Origin: Caldilineaceae bacterium SB0661_bin_32
GTDB lineage: Bacteria > Chloroflexota > Anaerolineae > Caldilineales > Caldilineaceae
DNA length: 64,000 bases
Reading direction: 5' to 3'
NCBI GenBank assembly: GCA_009841235.1
Contig: VXMH01000019.1
Span: forward strand, 1 to 64,000
In this document: positions 1-8,032 of the stretch, in pieces
Position numbering within the stretch: position 1 is the stretch's first letter
Layout of the letters: each line of letters begins with the position of its first letter
Notes under the pieces: generated by a model
Seen by the model: the letters and a program-made list of their open reading frames with translations, nothing else
Told to the model about the DNA's origin: nothing
Database searches by the model: none
Made by a program: the position numbers and the translations under genes

Positions 1-17
1 GCGGGCGGCGGGTGCGA

Positions 18-38
18 GGGCAGGCACAAGGCCTGCCC
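18..38. repeat. Short palindromic repeat (REP-like)
   Basis: GGGCAGGC and its exact complement GCCTGCCC flank the 5-base loop ACAAG, giving an 8-bp stem directly downstream of the stop of the HD-domain gene. A partly matching string (cttgtgcctgc followed by gccc) occurs again near 42440-42458, which suggests a dispersed genomic element. Nothing else is visible in the first 132 bases. It could act as a weak transcription end for the HD gene, but no T-run follows. Confidence 0.45.
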
Positions 39-132
39 CTACCGGAGGTTTGAGGTGGATGGTGAGAGGCGACGCGTTGCCCCTTTTGCAATCAATGAAT
101 CGAACGTTGAAGTTTTGATTGGCTATGCGAAA

Positions 133-795
133 TTACAGTCGGTCTGTCATTTCAGCGTCCAACTGCTCGTAGAAGCGGGTCATAAATCTGTGCCTCCGCT
201 TTCCGATCTCGCGAGCGGAGGGCGTGTAAAGCGTTGCCAGAATGCGACGCAGCTTGTAGACGTATTCGTGGACAGGCGTGTATTCGGGGCCGTCCGGTTG
301 GGCGTGATCCGGCGGCGCGTCAGCCACGGGTTCGGTCCAGAGCCGGTTGCGGTGGTTACCGGCATGAGCGAAGGCCCTGGCAACGCCGATGGCCCCGATA
401 CTGTCCAGCTTGTCGGCGTCATAGAGACATTTCGCCTCCAGTGTCTGCGGCTGGATGGAACGGTCACGGTAGCGGTGGGCCTGGATGCAGTGGACTACCT
501 TCGCGATGCGGGGTGCATCCATGCCGGCTGCGCGCAGGATTTCGGCGGCAAAATCTGCCGCGGCGAGGTGGTGGACGCTGCGCCCGCTTCCTGAAACGGG
601 CAGATCGTGGAGCAGTGCCGCCGCGCGCACTATCTCCTCGTCCGCGCCCTCGGCCTGCGCAATGCGTATACCCAGCCTCGTCACTCGCAACACGTGGTCA
701 AAGTCGTGGGCCGCGTCGCCGGATGAATACAGGCGCTGGACATTGGCTTCGCTCAGATTTTCAGAAACAGATGCCTGACAGGGTGAGTCTCTCAT
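133..795 (-). CDS. HD-domain phosphohydrolase
   Basis: A 220-residue protein of the HD metal-dependent phosphohydrolase superfamily (YedJ/RNase Y-like HD fold), probably cytosolic. The HD signature is visible: a first His in the segment [10 protein letters not shown] (about residue 30), then AALLHDLP with the paired His-Asp (about residue 60), a later His in [10 protein letters not shown], and [10 protein letters not shown] carrying the last Asp. The usual substrates are nucleotides or phosphate esters; the actual substrate cannot be read from sequence. The frame stays open to 936, but the ATG at 795 removes a low-complexity N-terminal stretch and avoids overlapping the upstream glycosyltransferase. 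It lies 56 bases downstream of that gene on the same strand, so the two may be cotranscribed. Confidence 0.8.
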   Translation of the reverse strand: MRDSPCQASVSENLSEANVQRLYSSGDAAHDFDHVLRVTRLGIRIAQAEGADEEIVRAAALLHDLPVSGSGRSVHHLAAADFAAEILRAAGMDAPRIAKVVHCIQAHRYRDRSIQPQTLEAKCLYDADKLDSIGAIGVARAFAHAGNHRNRLWTEPVADAPPDHAQPDGPEYTPVHEYVYKLRRILATLYTPSAREIGKRRHRFMTRFYEQLDAEMTDRL

Positions 796-851
796 TGCGG
801 CGACCCATGAGATCTTTAGAAGCCGTTTAGCGCGGGTATCGTTTCCGGCTG

Positions 852-1949
852 TTACTGGGTAATGAAGTCTTCCAGGCAGGCGAGAAGGCGCCGGCGAAAG
901 GCGTCCCGGCTGAACCGCTCCGCTTGACTGCGGCAATCGGCAGGGTTGTAGGCGTAAGGATCAAACTGCTCAACCGCATGCCGCAAAGATTCCGGCGTCT
1001 GCGCGTCAAAGAATTCGCCGGTCTGCCCGGGAATGACCGTATCCAGGGCGCCCCCGCCTTGAAATGCGATTACCGGACGGCCAGCACTCATCGCCTCGAC
1101 CGGCGCGATACCAAAGTCCTCCAGGCCGGGAAAGAGGAATGCCTTGCAGCCCCGCATCAGCTCCAACTGTCTGTCAGCGGACTGCCAACCGAGGAAGGAG
1201 ACATTCGGCCCGGCAAGTGCCTTGAGCGACTTTCCGGCTCGACCGCTACCGACAACGATCAGACGTTCGTGCGGCAGGTCCTGAAATGCCCTTACTGCCA
1301 AATCGATGCGCTTGTACGGGATCAAGCGGCTGACGATCAGAAAGTAGTCCCCTACCGGAACCGACGGATCAGGCGTAAAGCGTTGGGTATCGACCGGAGG
1401 AGGCACGACGATGCTGTCGCGCCCATAGATGGTGCGGATGCGCTCTTGCACTGCGCTGCTGATGGCGATGAAGAAATCGACCTTCTGTGCAGCGGCATAG
1501 TCCCAACGCCGCAGCAGCGCCAGAACCGGTCTCAGCCCAAGATCGAGAAGTCCGCCGATCTGCTCCCGCTGACGGTACTGGTCGTACAGCCAGAGAAACC
1601 GGGTTGGCGTCAGGCAGTAACAGACGTGCAGGGCCTTCCGCCGGCCATTGCGTGCCCGCACCCCGTGGCAGAAGCCGCTCTTGTTGCTGAGTATCAGGTC
1701 GAACCGGCTGAGATCGGTTTTCTGAAAGGCTGCCGGATAGAGCGGAAGATAGGCCTGGTGGTGGTCGATCACGCCTGGCAGGCGCTGCATGAAGGTGGTG
1801 CGGATGGTCCAACTCTTGTAGGAAGCGGGCACCTTGTCCGGACCGTACATGCTCGTGTAGACCGGCGCACCCGGGAAGAGGTCAACGAACTCTTCCAGTA
1901 CGTTTTCCGCCCCTCCCATCTGGTTGAGCCAGTCGTGTACCAGCGCCAC
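852..1949 (-). CDS. GT4-family glycosyltransferase (WbaZ-like)
   Basis: Retaining GT-B glycosyltransferase of family 4, most like the WbaZ/mannosyltransferase subgroup used in polysaccharide or glycolipid synthesis at the inner membrane face. The N-terminal Rossmann half opens with [18 protein letters not shown], the usual WbaZ opening. The C-terminal half has the nucleotide-sugar site, [19 protein letters not shown], with the E-x7-E pair, then [16 protein letters not shown]. The start is uncertain: conserved sequence begins at a GTG at 1949, a TTG at 2018 is also possible, and the frame stays open to an ATG at 2420 through sequence that does not resemble protein. No partner polysaccharide genes are adjacent, so the acceptor is unknown. 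Confidence 0.85.
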   Translation of the reverse strand: MALVHDWLNQMGGAENVLEEFVDLFPGAPVYTSMYGPDKVPASYKSWTIRTTFMQRLPGVIDHHQAYLPLYPAAFQKTDLSRFDLILSNKSGFCHGVRARNGRRKALHVCYCLTPTRFLWLYDQYRQREQIGGLLDLGLRPVLALLRRWDYAAAQKVDFFIAISSAVQERIRTIYGRDSIVVPPPVDTQRFTPDPSVPVGDYFLIVSRLIPYKRIDLAVRAFQDLPHERLIVVGSGRAGKSLKALAGPNVSFLGWQSADRQLELMRGCKAFLFPGLEDFGIAPVEAMSAGRPVIAFQGGGALDTVIPGQTGEFFDAQTPESLRHAVEQFDPYAYNPADCRSQAERFSRDAFRRRLLACLEDFITQ

Positions 1950-2341
1950 GCGCAGCCGGGCCCGCCAATCCGCCGGGCTTGAGTCGATGCTTGAATCGTC
2001 GCGACTCTCAGGAGTCAACGCTTTTGGAGGGCCCACCGGCAACCGCCCTGGTCGTAGTCGGGGAGGACGCGTCTCCCTGATCCGCACTATTCTTCTCTGA
2101 GAACACGGACATTTCTGCCCTGATGAAGTGATCGACCAGTTTACGAAAGAGCGACTTGCAGTTCCGGGGATCTGGCATTGGGACACCTGTTGTAGCGTAC
2201 GCGGAGATTCGCTGATTTCGTAGAGAATTCTACCCCAGACACCTTCAAGGAGAAAGTGGAGGCGCATTTGACCGGCGGCTTGGCAGTACAGTAGAATGCG
2301 CCGAACAGTTGGGACCGCCCCAAGACCAAGGAGCGCTGAGA
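1950..2341. other. Divergent intergenic region
   Basis: About 390 bases separate the glycosyltransferase (minus strand) from the M20 peptidase (plus strand). Apart from the plus-strand promoter at 2268-2297 and the ribosome-binding site AAGGAG near 2328, I see no gene, repeat or strong hairpin. Part of it could be the 5' end of the glycosyltransferase if a far-upstream start is used. Confidence 0.5.
2268..2297 (+). promoter_or_regulatory. Sigma-70-type promoter of the M20 peptidase gene
   Basis: TTGACC at 2268-2273 and TAGAAT at 2292-2297 are separated by 18 bases. The expected transcription start near 2304 leaves a leader of about 38 bases that contains the AAGGAG ribosome-binding site. Confidence 0.6.
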
Positions 2342-3724
2342 ATGGCCTCTTACCAAAGCTACCTCGAGAATCATCAGGACCGGTTTCTCGCGGAACTGAT
2401 AGAGTTCCTGCGTATTCCAAGCATTTCGGCCCTGCCGGAGCGCGCCGAAGACGTAGCGTGCGCCGGACAGTGGGTCGCGCAGCGACTGACGGCAGCGGGG
2501 GTAGAAAACGTTGAAGTCTTGCCGACGGACGGCCATCCGGTCGTCTACGGTGACTGGCTGCATGCGCCCGACAGGCCGACCATCATGATCTACGGCCACT
2601 TCGACGTGCAGCCCGTTGACCCGGTTGAACTGTGGACAAATCCACCCTTCGAGCCGACATTAGTTGGAGACAGGGTCTATGCACGCGGCGCGTCCGACGA
2701 CAAAGGCAATATGCTGGCGCCGATAGTTGCGGTCGAGGCGCTCCTGAAAGGGGAAGGGGAGGCGCCGGTCAATCTGAAATTCTGTTTCGAAGGCCAGGAG
2801 GAGATTGGCAGTCCGCATATTCCCGATTTCATGCCCCAGCACAGCGAGCGTTTCGCCTGCGATCTCGCGGTCAGCGCTGACGGCGGGCAGTTCAGCGAGA
2901 CAGAGCCGATCCTGCTAATGTCTCTGCGCGGCGTCTGCGGTCTACAGATCGATGTCCACGGCGCGTCATCCGACCTTCACTCCGGTCTGCACGGGGGCCG
3001 GATCCAGAATCCGATTCATGCGCTGACACAGATCCTTGGCTCGTTACGACGCGCCGACGGCAGGATAGCCGTCGAGGGATTCTATGACGATGTCGTGGAG
3101 CTGACTTCGGATGAGCGCGCCGCGGTCGCGCTTGTACCTTTCGATGGCGACCGTTACCTGAAGGAGCTGGGCCTGGAGGAGGCGTTTGGAGAGCCGGGCT
3201 ATACGAACCGTGAGCGCGGCTGGGTGCGCCCCACACTGGAGATGAACGGCATCTGGGGTGGATTCCAGGAGGAGGGAATCAAGACAGTTCTTCCCAACTC
3301 GGCGCACGCCAAAATAACCTGCCGCCTGGTGGCCGACCAGGACCCGGCTCGCATTATCGCCCTGCTGGCGGAGCATATAGCTCAACATGCTCCACCCGGG
3401 GTGAGCGTAGAGGTGACGCCGCTGTCAATTCTGGGACGGCCTTACAGCATTTCGGCTGATCATTGGGGCAACAGGGCCGCGGCAGCCGTGCTGAAGGAGA
3501 TGTACGGCCGCGAACCCTACCAGACGCGCAGCGGAGGGAGCATCCCAATCACCGGCGTCTTTCGTGAGCAGCTGGGGGTGGATACGATTAGCTTCGGCTT
3601 TGGCATCGAAGACGAAAACTTTCACGCGCCGGACGAGTTCTTCCGCCTGGCAAGTTTTCGCAAAAGCCAAGTTGCCTACTGTAAGCTGCTCGCCGAGCTA
3701 GGGGCGTCTGCGCCGCCAAAGTGA
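2342..3724 (+). CDS. M20/M25/M40-family dipeptidase
   Basis: A 460-residue cytosolic zinc peptidase of clan MH that hydrolyses dipeptides or short amide substrates. All metal-site elements are present in order: the His of IYGHFDVQP (about residue 85), the bridging Asp of ARGASDDKGN, the Glu-Glu pair of FEGQEEIGSPH, the Asp of SADGGQ and the C-terminal His of DENFHAPDEF. Between them lies the dimerisation (lid) domain, about residues 205-360. The ATG at 2342 is chosen because AAGGAG lies 8 bases upstream and the conserved MASYQSYLENHQDRF opening starts there. It is monocistronic with its own promoter. Substrate specificity is not predictable from the sequence. Confidence 0.93.
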   Translation: MASYQSYLENHQDRFLAELIEFLRIPSISALPERAEDVACAGQWVAQRLTAAGVENVEVLPTDGHPVVYGDWLHAPDRPTIMIYGHFDVQPVDPVELWTNPPFEPTLVGDRVYARGASDDKGNMLAPIVAVEALLKGEGEAPVNLKFCFEGQEEIGSPHIPDFMPQHSERFACDLAVSADGGQFSETEPILLMSLRGVCGLQIDVHGASSDLHSGLHGGRIQNPIHALTQILGSLRRADGRIAVEGFYDDVVELTSDERAAVALVPFDGDRYLKELGLEEAFGEPGYTNRERGWVRPTLEMNGIWGGFQEEGIKTVLPNSAHAKITCRLVADQDPARIIALLAEHIAQHAPPGVSVEVTPLSILGRPYSISADHWGNRAAAAVLKEMYGREPYQTRSGGSIPITGVFREQLGVDTISFGFGIEDENFHAPDEFFRLASFRKSQVAYCKLLAELGASAPPK

Positions 3725-3754
3725 GAATCGAGCGGAGGGCATCACGTCAGGAGA

Positions 3755-4201
3755 TCAGGAGGCGAAGTAGAACCACAATACTGTGTAGAGAATACCGATG
3801 AGCGCGCCGACGTACACCTCGGTCGGTGAATGGCCGATCAGCTCCTTCAACTCCTCTTCACTGACAGGCTGGCCCGTGAAAAGCTCGCGCAGGATCTGAT
3901 TCAGGACTTTCGCCTGTTTACCAGCGGCTTGACGCACGCCGGTGGCGTCATACATGACGACCAGGGCGAAGATAGCGGCCAGGGCAAAGATGTCGCTGCG
4001 CGGACCGGAGCGATAGCCGACGGCCGAAACCAGACTGCAGACCATAGCTGCATGGCTGCTGGGCATACCCCCGGCGCGGGCCAGCACGCGCAGGTCGAAG
4101 TCTCGCTTCAGAATCCATTCGAAGAGAAACTTGTAGAGTTGGACGAGCAGACCGGCGCTCAATGGAAGCCAGATAATGGAACTGTTGCCAAGTAGCTGCA
4201 T
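3755..4201 (-). CDS. Divergent PAP2-family membrane protein (DUF212, YuiD-like)
   Basis: A 148-residue integral membrane protein of the divergent PAP2 / DUF212 family related to acid phosphatase/vanadium haloperoxidase folds. The sequence shows four to five hydrophobic segments and the family hallmarks ARAGGMPSSHAAMV (about residues 42-55), MYDATGVRQAAGKQA (about 83-97) and GHSPTEVYVGALIGI (about 123-137). The PSSH and GHSPTEV elements correspond to the two catalytic PAP2 blocks. The substrate is unknown; lipid phosphate dephosphorylation is a family-based guess. It starts 4 bases downstream of xseB, so the two form an operon. Confidence 0.88.
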   Translation of the reverse strand: MQLLGNSSIIWLPLSAGLLVQLYKFLFEWILKRDFDLRVLARAGGMPSSHAAMVCSLVSAVGYRSGPRSDIFALAAIFALVVMYDATGVRQAAGKQAKVLNQILRELFTGQPVSEEELKELIGHSPTEVYVGALIGILYTVLWFYFAS

Positions 4202-4205
4202 CGAT

Positions 4206-4457
4206 CTACCGACCCGCGTCGCCGTTCAGCTCAGAAACGGTTCCGTCCGGCTCCCACTTTCTGACTCGTAGTTCGGCCTCTTCGAGCAGTACGCCGCAGC
4301 GCTCGGCGAGTTTCACTCCTGCCTCGTACAGGTCCAGAGAATCGGCGAGCGGCAGGTCGGCTGCTTCGAGCCGCTCCAGGATTGCCTGAAGCCGTGCGTA
4401 GCTTTCTTCGTAGGAAAGTTCGGGAGCCTCTTCAGGCGCGCCGTTTTGATTTTTCAT
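4206..4457 (-). CDS. xseB: Exodeoxyribonuclease VII small subunit
   Basis: An 83-residue protein matching the XseB family: LSYEESYARLQAILERLEA, then the helix DLPLADSLDLYEAGVKLAERC, ending with a coiled segment EEAELRVRK. XseB binds XseA to form the enzyme that degrades single-stranded DNA into oligonucleotides. The length and the two-helix architecture fit the family. AAAGGAAG lies a few bases before the ATG. XseA is not adjacent; its partner here is a DUF212 membrane protein. Confidence 0.92.
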   Translation of the reverse strand: MKNQNGAPEEAPELSYEESYARLQAILERLEAADLPLADSLDLYEAGVKLAERCGVLLEEAELRVRKWEPDGTVSELNGDAGR

Positions 4458-4490
4458 TGTCTTCCTTTCGGTACCACCAGGATGGGCTTC

Positions 4491-4499
4491 AGTATACCA
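4491..4499 (-). promoter_or_regulatory. Extended -10 promoter of xseB operon
   Basis: On the minus strand the sequence reads TGGTATACT, a TG-n extended -10 box with TATACT, about 35 bases upstream of the xseB start. The -35 region is poor, as is common for extended -10 promoters. Confidence 0.45.
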
Positions 4500-4538
4500 G
4501 AGAGAGCACAGGTTCAGGGAATAGAGAAGGAGAGTTGG

Positions 4539-5378
4539 ATGGACGCCAGTGAACAGTATCGACCGGCCGTAGTAGTTCTTGAGCCGGACCTCTTTTTTTC
4601 GATCAGGCTGGAGGACGTTGTGCGATCCGCGGGCGGCGAGCCGGTCACGATCGTCAACGCAGACCAGTTCGTGGCTGCGGTTGAGCGGTTCTTCCCCGTG
4701 CTGGCGCTACTCGATCTGAAGACACCGGGAGACTGGGAATCGGCTGTACGACAGTGCAAAGTGAAGCCACACACGCGCCTGACGCCAATCTATGCTTTCG
4801 GAAGCCACGTTGACGTGGAGACGCTGCGGCGGGCGCGCGAAGCGGGCGCAGATCACGCCTGGGCGCGCAGCCGCATGATGGAGCAGCTGGTTGAGGTTGT
4901 TGGCCGACACATTGTGCCTCCCGTTCGCGATCTGGAAGGCTGTGATGATCCTCCCAGTCGCGCCGCGGTTGCCGGGCTGCTCGCCTTTAACCAGGGAAGG
5001 TATTTCGATCAGCATGAATACCTGGAGCTGGCCTGGAACGAAGAGACGCGCCCGGTGCGGGACCTGTACCAGGGCATCTTGCAGGTCGGCGTGGCCTTTC
5101 TTCAGATAGAGCGGGGTAACCGGCGCGGCGCCCTAAAGATGTTTCGCCGCGGTTTGCCGAAACTGCGCGGTCTGGCTGAACTGTGCCAGGGGATCAAAGT
5201 AGGCGCATTTCGAACGAGGGCTGAGCAGATTCATCGTGAGCTGTCTGCGTTGGGTCCGGAGCAACCGGTTGAAGCTGCCGGCATTTCCTTCCCCGACGTG
5301 GAGTTTGACAATCCCTATGGCGTCGAGAAGCCAGAGGCGCTTGGCATTACGTTGCCTGGGGAAGGAGAAGGAGAATAG
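4539..5378 (+). CDS. Receiver-like domain fused to DUF309
   Basis: A 279-residue protein with two parts. Residues about 5-120 look like a CheY-type receiver fold: PAVVVLEPDLFFSIRLEDVV, then LALLDLK at the position of the phosphoacceptor Asp, TPIYAFGSH at the switch Ser/Thr, and EAGADHAWARS at the last strand/helix. Residues about 140-240 are a DUF309 domain, with GLLAFNQGRYFDQHEYLELAWNEE as its signature and a following LYQGILQVGVAFLQIERGN. DUF309 is a small helical domain of unknown function whose FNxGxYFexHExLE motif suggests a metal or ligand site. The ATG at 4539 has AGAAGGAG 8 bases upstream; an upstream in-frame ATG at 4446 lacks one. No histidine kinase is nearby. Confidence 0.82.
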   Translation: MDASEQYRPAVVVLEPDLFFSIRLEDVVRSAGGEPVTIVNADQFVAAVERFFPVLALLDLKTPGDWESAVRQCKVKPHTRLTPIYAFGSHVDVETLRRAREAGADHAWARSRMMEQLVEVVGRHIVPPVRDLEGCDDPPSRAAVAGLLAFNQGRYFDQHEYLELAWNEETRPVRDLYQGILQVGVAFLQIERGNRRGALKMFRRGLPKLRGLAELCQGIKVGAFRTRAEQIHRELSALGPEQPVEAAGISFPDVEFDNPYGVEKPEALGITLPGEGEGE

Positions 5379-5427
5379 GCCTGAAGAGAGATGAAGCCAC
5401 TTTCTTCAAGCTCCGTCAGTTCTTTGC

Positions 5428-5814
5428 TTAACTGCCAGAGTTCCAGGCGGAATCCCCGGGTGAGGGAGGCGCACCGGCTGCCTTCTTCTCCTTTGCCGCC
5501 GCGAGGCGCCCGCGCTGCGACAGGAGCAGCGTTGTCGAGGGGAATTTGTGATTGCTGAGGAGCAGGTCCAGCTCCTCCAACCTGCGTACGTCTTGCGATG
5601 GGACTTGAAGCGCTTCACCGTGTAGAGGATGCAGGAGATATTCTTTCCTGCCGTCAAGGTAGCGGTGGGACTTGAGCGTGCCGCCACTCAGCAGCGCGCA
5701 CAGGAGGCGCGCCTGTGAAGGGGAAAGTACCGTCTGCGGAGAAGTGGGAATGGCTCGACAAAACAGGGCCAGCAGGCTCTTCCCCATCCTCGCGGCCGCG
5801 GCGCCGGAAATCAT
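5428..5814 (-). CDS. Hypothetical protein, second gene of orphan pair
   Basis: A 128-residue protein I do not recognise. It is basic, with a central SHRYLDGRKEYLLHPLHGE segment and a Leu/Lys-rich C-terminal helix ending in a Pro/Gly tail. Its ATG overlaps the stop of the upstream small gene in an ATGA arrangement, which supports real translation and coupling. The pair borders the AT-richer ParA/HEPN region and may belong to the same acquired block. Confidence 0.5.
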   Translation of the reverse strand: MISGAAAARMGKSLLALFCRAIPTSPQTVLSPSQARLLCALLSGGTLKSHRYLDGRKEYLLHPLHGEALQVPSQDVRRLEELDLLLSNHKFPSTTLLLSQRGRLAAAKEKKAAGAPPSPGDSAWNSGS

Positions 5815-6017
5815 CCCAGTTCGTCGACGTGCTCTTGCAGTTTGCGCTGGCTGATCTTCACGTACTGGTCCGCTCTGATCTGGGCCATTTCCTCGTCTGA
5901 CAGGCGCAGGCGCAAGATGTCGAGGGCGTCTTGCGGGCTCTGGCCGTAAGCAAGCTTCTTCTTGCCGTTCTTCATGTCGAACAGGTACATGTAGTGAGGA
6001 TTGGAGAAGCTACTCAT
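5811..6017 (-). CDS. Hypothetical small protein, first gene of orphan pair
   Basis: A 68-residue protein of unknown family. It begins MSSFSNPHYMYLFDMKNGKK and has a C-terminal helical half, LRLSDEEMAQIRADQYVKIS. The ATGA overlap with the downstream 128-residue gene argues that both are translated. The YLFDMKNGKKKLAYGQSPQDAL stretch reads like a small beta-hairpin plus helix, perhaps a DNA-binding or regulator-type protein, but this is only a guess. Confidence 0.5.
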   Translation of the reverse strand: MSSFSNPHYMYLFDMKNGKKKLAYGQSPQDALDILRLRLSDEEMAQIRADQYVKISQRKLQEHVDELG

Positions 6018-6157
6018 TGGTCAGGCCTACGTCTATGGTTACGCCAGCAATGCTCTCAATATGCGAAATAGTCTCACGAAAACGAACCAAGAAATGCGAC
6101 TACCGCTTTCGCCATCAGGACTTCAGCTAAATCCGCCGGGGTCCCGTCACGTTTCTC

Positions 6158-6301
6158 TTATTGTCTAAGCGTCGAACGGCACTCCTTGCACTATTGGTTT
6201 CGTTTGCGATAGAAGTACCTGGCTTTGAGCATTCGTTGGCACTTTGCACATATTTTCATTCCTAAGAATCTGATCATTCTGCAGCGCCTATCTTCCTCCA
6301 T
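6158..6301 (-). pseudogene. Zinc-ribbon ORF interrupted by a TAG
   Basis: Minus-strand reading from the ATG at 6301 (or internal ATGs at 6277 and 6259) gives a short protein with ICAKCQRMLKARYFYRKRNQ, then a TAG at 6191-6193, then in the same frame CKECRSTLRQ and a TAA at 6158. The two CxxC pairs about 17 residues apart, with the FY-basic linker, resemble the N-terminal zinc ribbon of phage and HNH-type proteins. The single stop splits the motif, so this is probably a decayed fragment. The remaining 6018-6333 sequence is AT-rich and shows no other gene. Confidence 0.45.
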
Positions 6302-6333
6302 TCGTGGCCGAAGATTTTGTTGGGAAATGAAGT

Positions 6334-6939
6334 TCAGTGCCAAGCGATAGCGATACCAAAAGTCAATTGGATATGTTTTCTCATTCCGTTGTCAGTGACT
6401 CTGACCAGATTATTGAAAAAGGCCTCCGTGTCACGAATAACTTTACTCGTCAGACGTACTTGTCCGCTAGGCGACTGAGTCCAGTCATATCCTGGCACTG
6501 CAAATCCGTGAGCAAAGCTATGCCGGACTCTCAGGATCTCGTTCAGCCTTTCCCGAACCTGCACGCCAACCATTCCCCTTCTGGTCCACACCCAGTCACC
6601 AATTGGGTCATATCCTGTGTACAGTTGAAGTAGTGCTCGTGTATTTTCCGCGTTAGGCGTGTTAAACCTATCAAGCGCCCGCTCAGAAGCCTGCCGAGAG
6701 ATGCTGTATACTGCCTGGAAATTGGTGTTTCGTGGTTCTTCAATCTCAATGTAAAACGCACGCACTAAGTTGTTGATGTATGCATCCCAAGCGGCGACAT
6801 ATCCCGCCAGGGCTGCATGGTAAAAGACCTGCTTTTCGGTTTGTATCTTCCGGGGTAGTCGCCCATCTGTCGCTGCCTCGCGGAGCGTTCTTACCCGTAC
6901 TGCCGCGGTCAGATAATTCAAGGCTGCAGTTGATGCCAC
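6334..6939 (-). CDS. HEPN-domain protein (RiboL-PSP-HEPN-like), probable RNase
   Basis: A 201-residue all-helical protein. The opening helices (YHAALAGYVAAWDAYINNLVR, about residues 40-60) and the motif ILRVRHSFAHGF (about residues 138-149) match HEPN proteins, most like the RiboL-PSP/MAE_28990-type groups. RHSFAH is the R-x4-H RNase signature of HEPN enzymes. HEPN RNases usually act as toxins or effectors in toxin-antitoxin, abortive-infection and CRISPR systems. The gene starts with GTG 9 bases after the ParA-like gene, so both are one transcript. Base composition is more AT-rich than the flanking genes, consistent with horizontal transfer. The family assignment is from motif and helix pattern only. 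Confidence 0.7.
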   Translation of the reverse strand: MASTAALNYLTAAVRVRTLREAATDGRLPRKIQTEKQVFYHAALAGYVAAWDAYINNLVRAFYIEIEEPRNTNFQAVYSISRQASERALDRFNTPNAENTRALLQLYTGYDPIGDWVWTRRGMVGVQVRERLNEILRVRHSFAHGFAVPGYDWTQSPSGQVRLTSKVIRDTEAFFNNLVRVTDNGMRKHIQLTFGIAIAWH

Positions 6940-6948
6940 AGCGGTCCT

Positions 6949-7977
6949 CTAGAGACACTCAACAAAGGTTGCAAGCGCTCTACTATACCGGCCTAGAGGT
7001 TCGGGATTGAGCTGGACGCGTTCACCTTCAATATCCTTTGGGCCTGGTCGAAGATCATATAGAGGAATCCCCTTTTTGGTCATGACCACGCATGCACTGT
7101 GATAGTCTGGAATCTCAATAAATCTCTCGCTAGGCTTGTCTTTAGGCGTAGTAAAGACTTGGCGATGATTCTCGTGGAGACGATCGAGTGTTTCTTTGAT
7201 GGTCTTACTCACGGCCTCGAAAGCGCTACTAGCCTTTCCTCGGTATTGGGTCACCCGGTTATTGGCAAATGCATGTAGCTTAGGGGTCTCTACACCTTCG
7301 CTTTTAGCCCTATTTGCAAAGTTTATCCTAGCGTAAGCATCGATTTTGGCGTCGCCCCTAGGGTAGCCATACAGAAGGGCAACAACATTTTCTAAGGCAC
7401 GGCGTGAACTATCGTCTGCTGTAAATGGTACAACAACGTTTTCCGCTGCAACGAGAGCTAACTGAGTATAAATGGCAAAGCTGGGGTTACAGTCGAGAAT
7501 GAAGAGCGTATCTCTGTTACCACTCTGTTGACGCAAAGCAAATGTCAGATCTTTTATCCAACTGAGCACCTGCTTCCAAGCGTCTACTGGAATCGCCAGC
7601 TGCGATGTCTGTCGAATCGCTTCTGATAAAATCTCGAGCAGATTGTCACCACAAACAAGCAGCAGGTTAGGGGGTAGATTGGAATTATAGTCCTTTGGGC
7701 GAGTAACAAACGGGCTTACGTCATTTAAGCTTTGGAAAGGTGAATTCAGACGCGCTTCCAAGTAACCGGCGACGGTGCGCCGTGGATTTTCCCCAGTTAG
7801 CTCCCTCAGTGCATTGGGCTTAACCAAGAGAGTCTCAGAAATGTTTGCCTGAGGACAAAGGTCGATCACATACACATCCGCTCCAGGATGAGCCTGAGCA
7901 TACTCTGTCGCGGCAACAAAGCAGAGAAAACTCTTACCTACTCCACCCTTGTTGTTCCAAAACGCGTATGCAGTCAT
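6949..7977 (-). CDS. ParA/Soj-like ATPase (AAA_31 type)
   Basis: A 342-residue deviant Walker-A ATPase. It has the ParA P-loop WNNKGGVGKSFLCF at residues 7-20, the A' segment YVIDLCPQANIS (about 36-47, normally DxDPQ) and the Walker B LFILDCNPSFAIYT (about 157-170). Chromosomal ParA proteins are about 250-270 residues; the extra length sits in the middle (EIPVDAWKQ region) and at the C-terminal end. No ParB gene or parS-like repeats are nearby; the partner is a HEPN protein, so an ATP sensor or regulator role in a two-gene effector module is more likely than chromosome segregation. Codon use is AT-richer than neighbours, and the gene sits just after the stop of the radical SAM gene. Confidence 0.85.
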   Translation of the reverse strand: MTAYAFWNNKGGVGKSFLCFVAATEYAQAHPGADVYVIDLCPQANISETLLVKPNALRELTGENPRRTVAGYLEARLNSPFQSLNDVSPFVTRPKDYNSNLPPNLLLVCGDNLLEILSEAIRQTSQLAIPVDAWKQVLSWIKDLTFALRQQSGNRDTLFILDCNPSFAIYTQLALVAAENVVVPFTADDSSRRALENVVALLYGYPRGDAKIDAYARINFANRAKSEGVETPKLHAFANNRVTQYRGKASSAFEAVSKTIKETLDRLHENHRQVFTTPKDKPSERFIEIPDYHSACVVMTKKGIPLYDLRPGPKDIEGERVQLNPEPLGRYSRALATFVECL

Positions 7978-8032
7978 TACGTGAACTCTATGAACACAGA
8001 AGAGTCAATTTCGGAAAAGAAAACTGCATCAT

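Noticed and set aside
924..1982. Long plus-strand ORF (352 codons)
   Set aside because: Antisense to the GT4 glycosyltransferase, with no family-like sequence and a strong signal on the other strand.
852..2420. Full 522-residue form of the glycosyltransferase
   Set aside because: The first about 150 codons do not resemble protein and overlap the divergent promoter region.
7000..7977. Plasmid-partition locus
   Set aside because: No ParB-like gene and no repeated centromere sites near the ParA-like gene.
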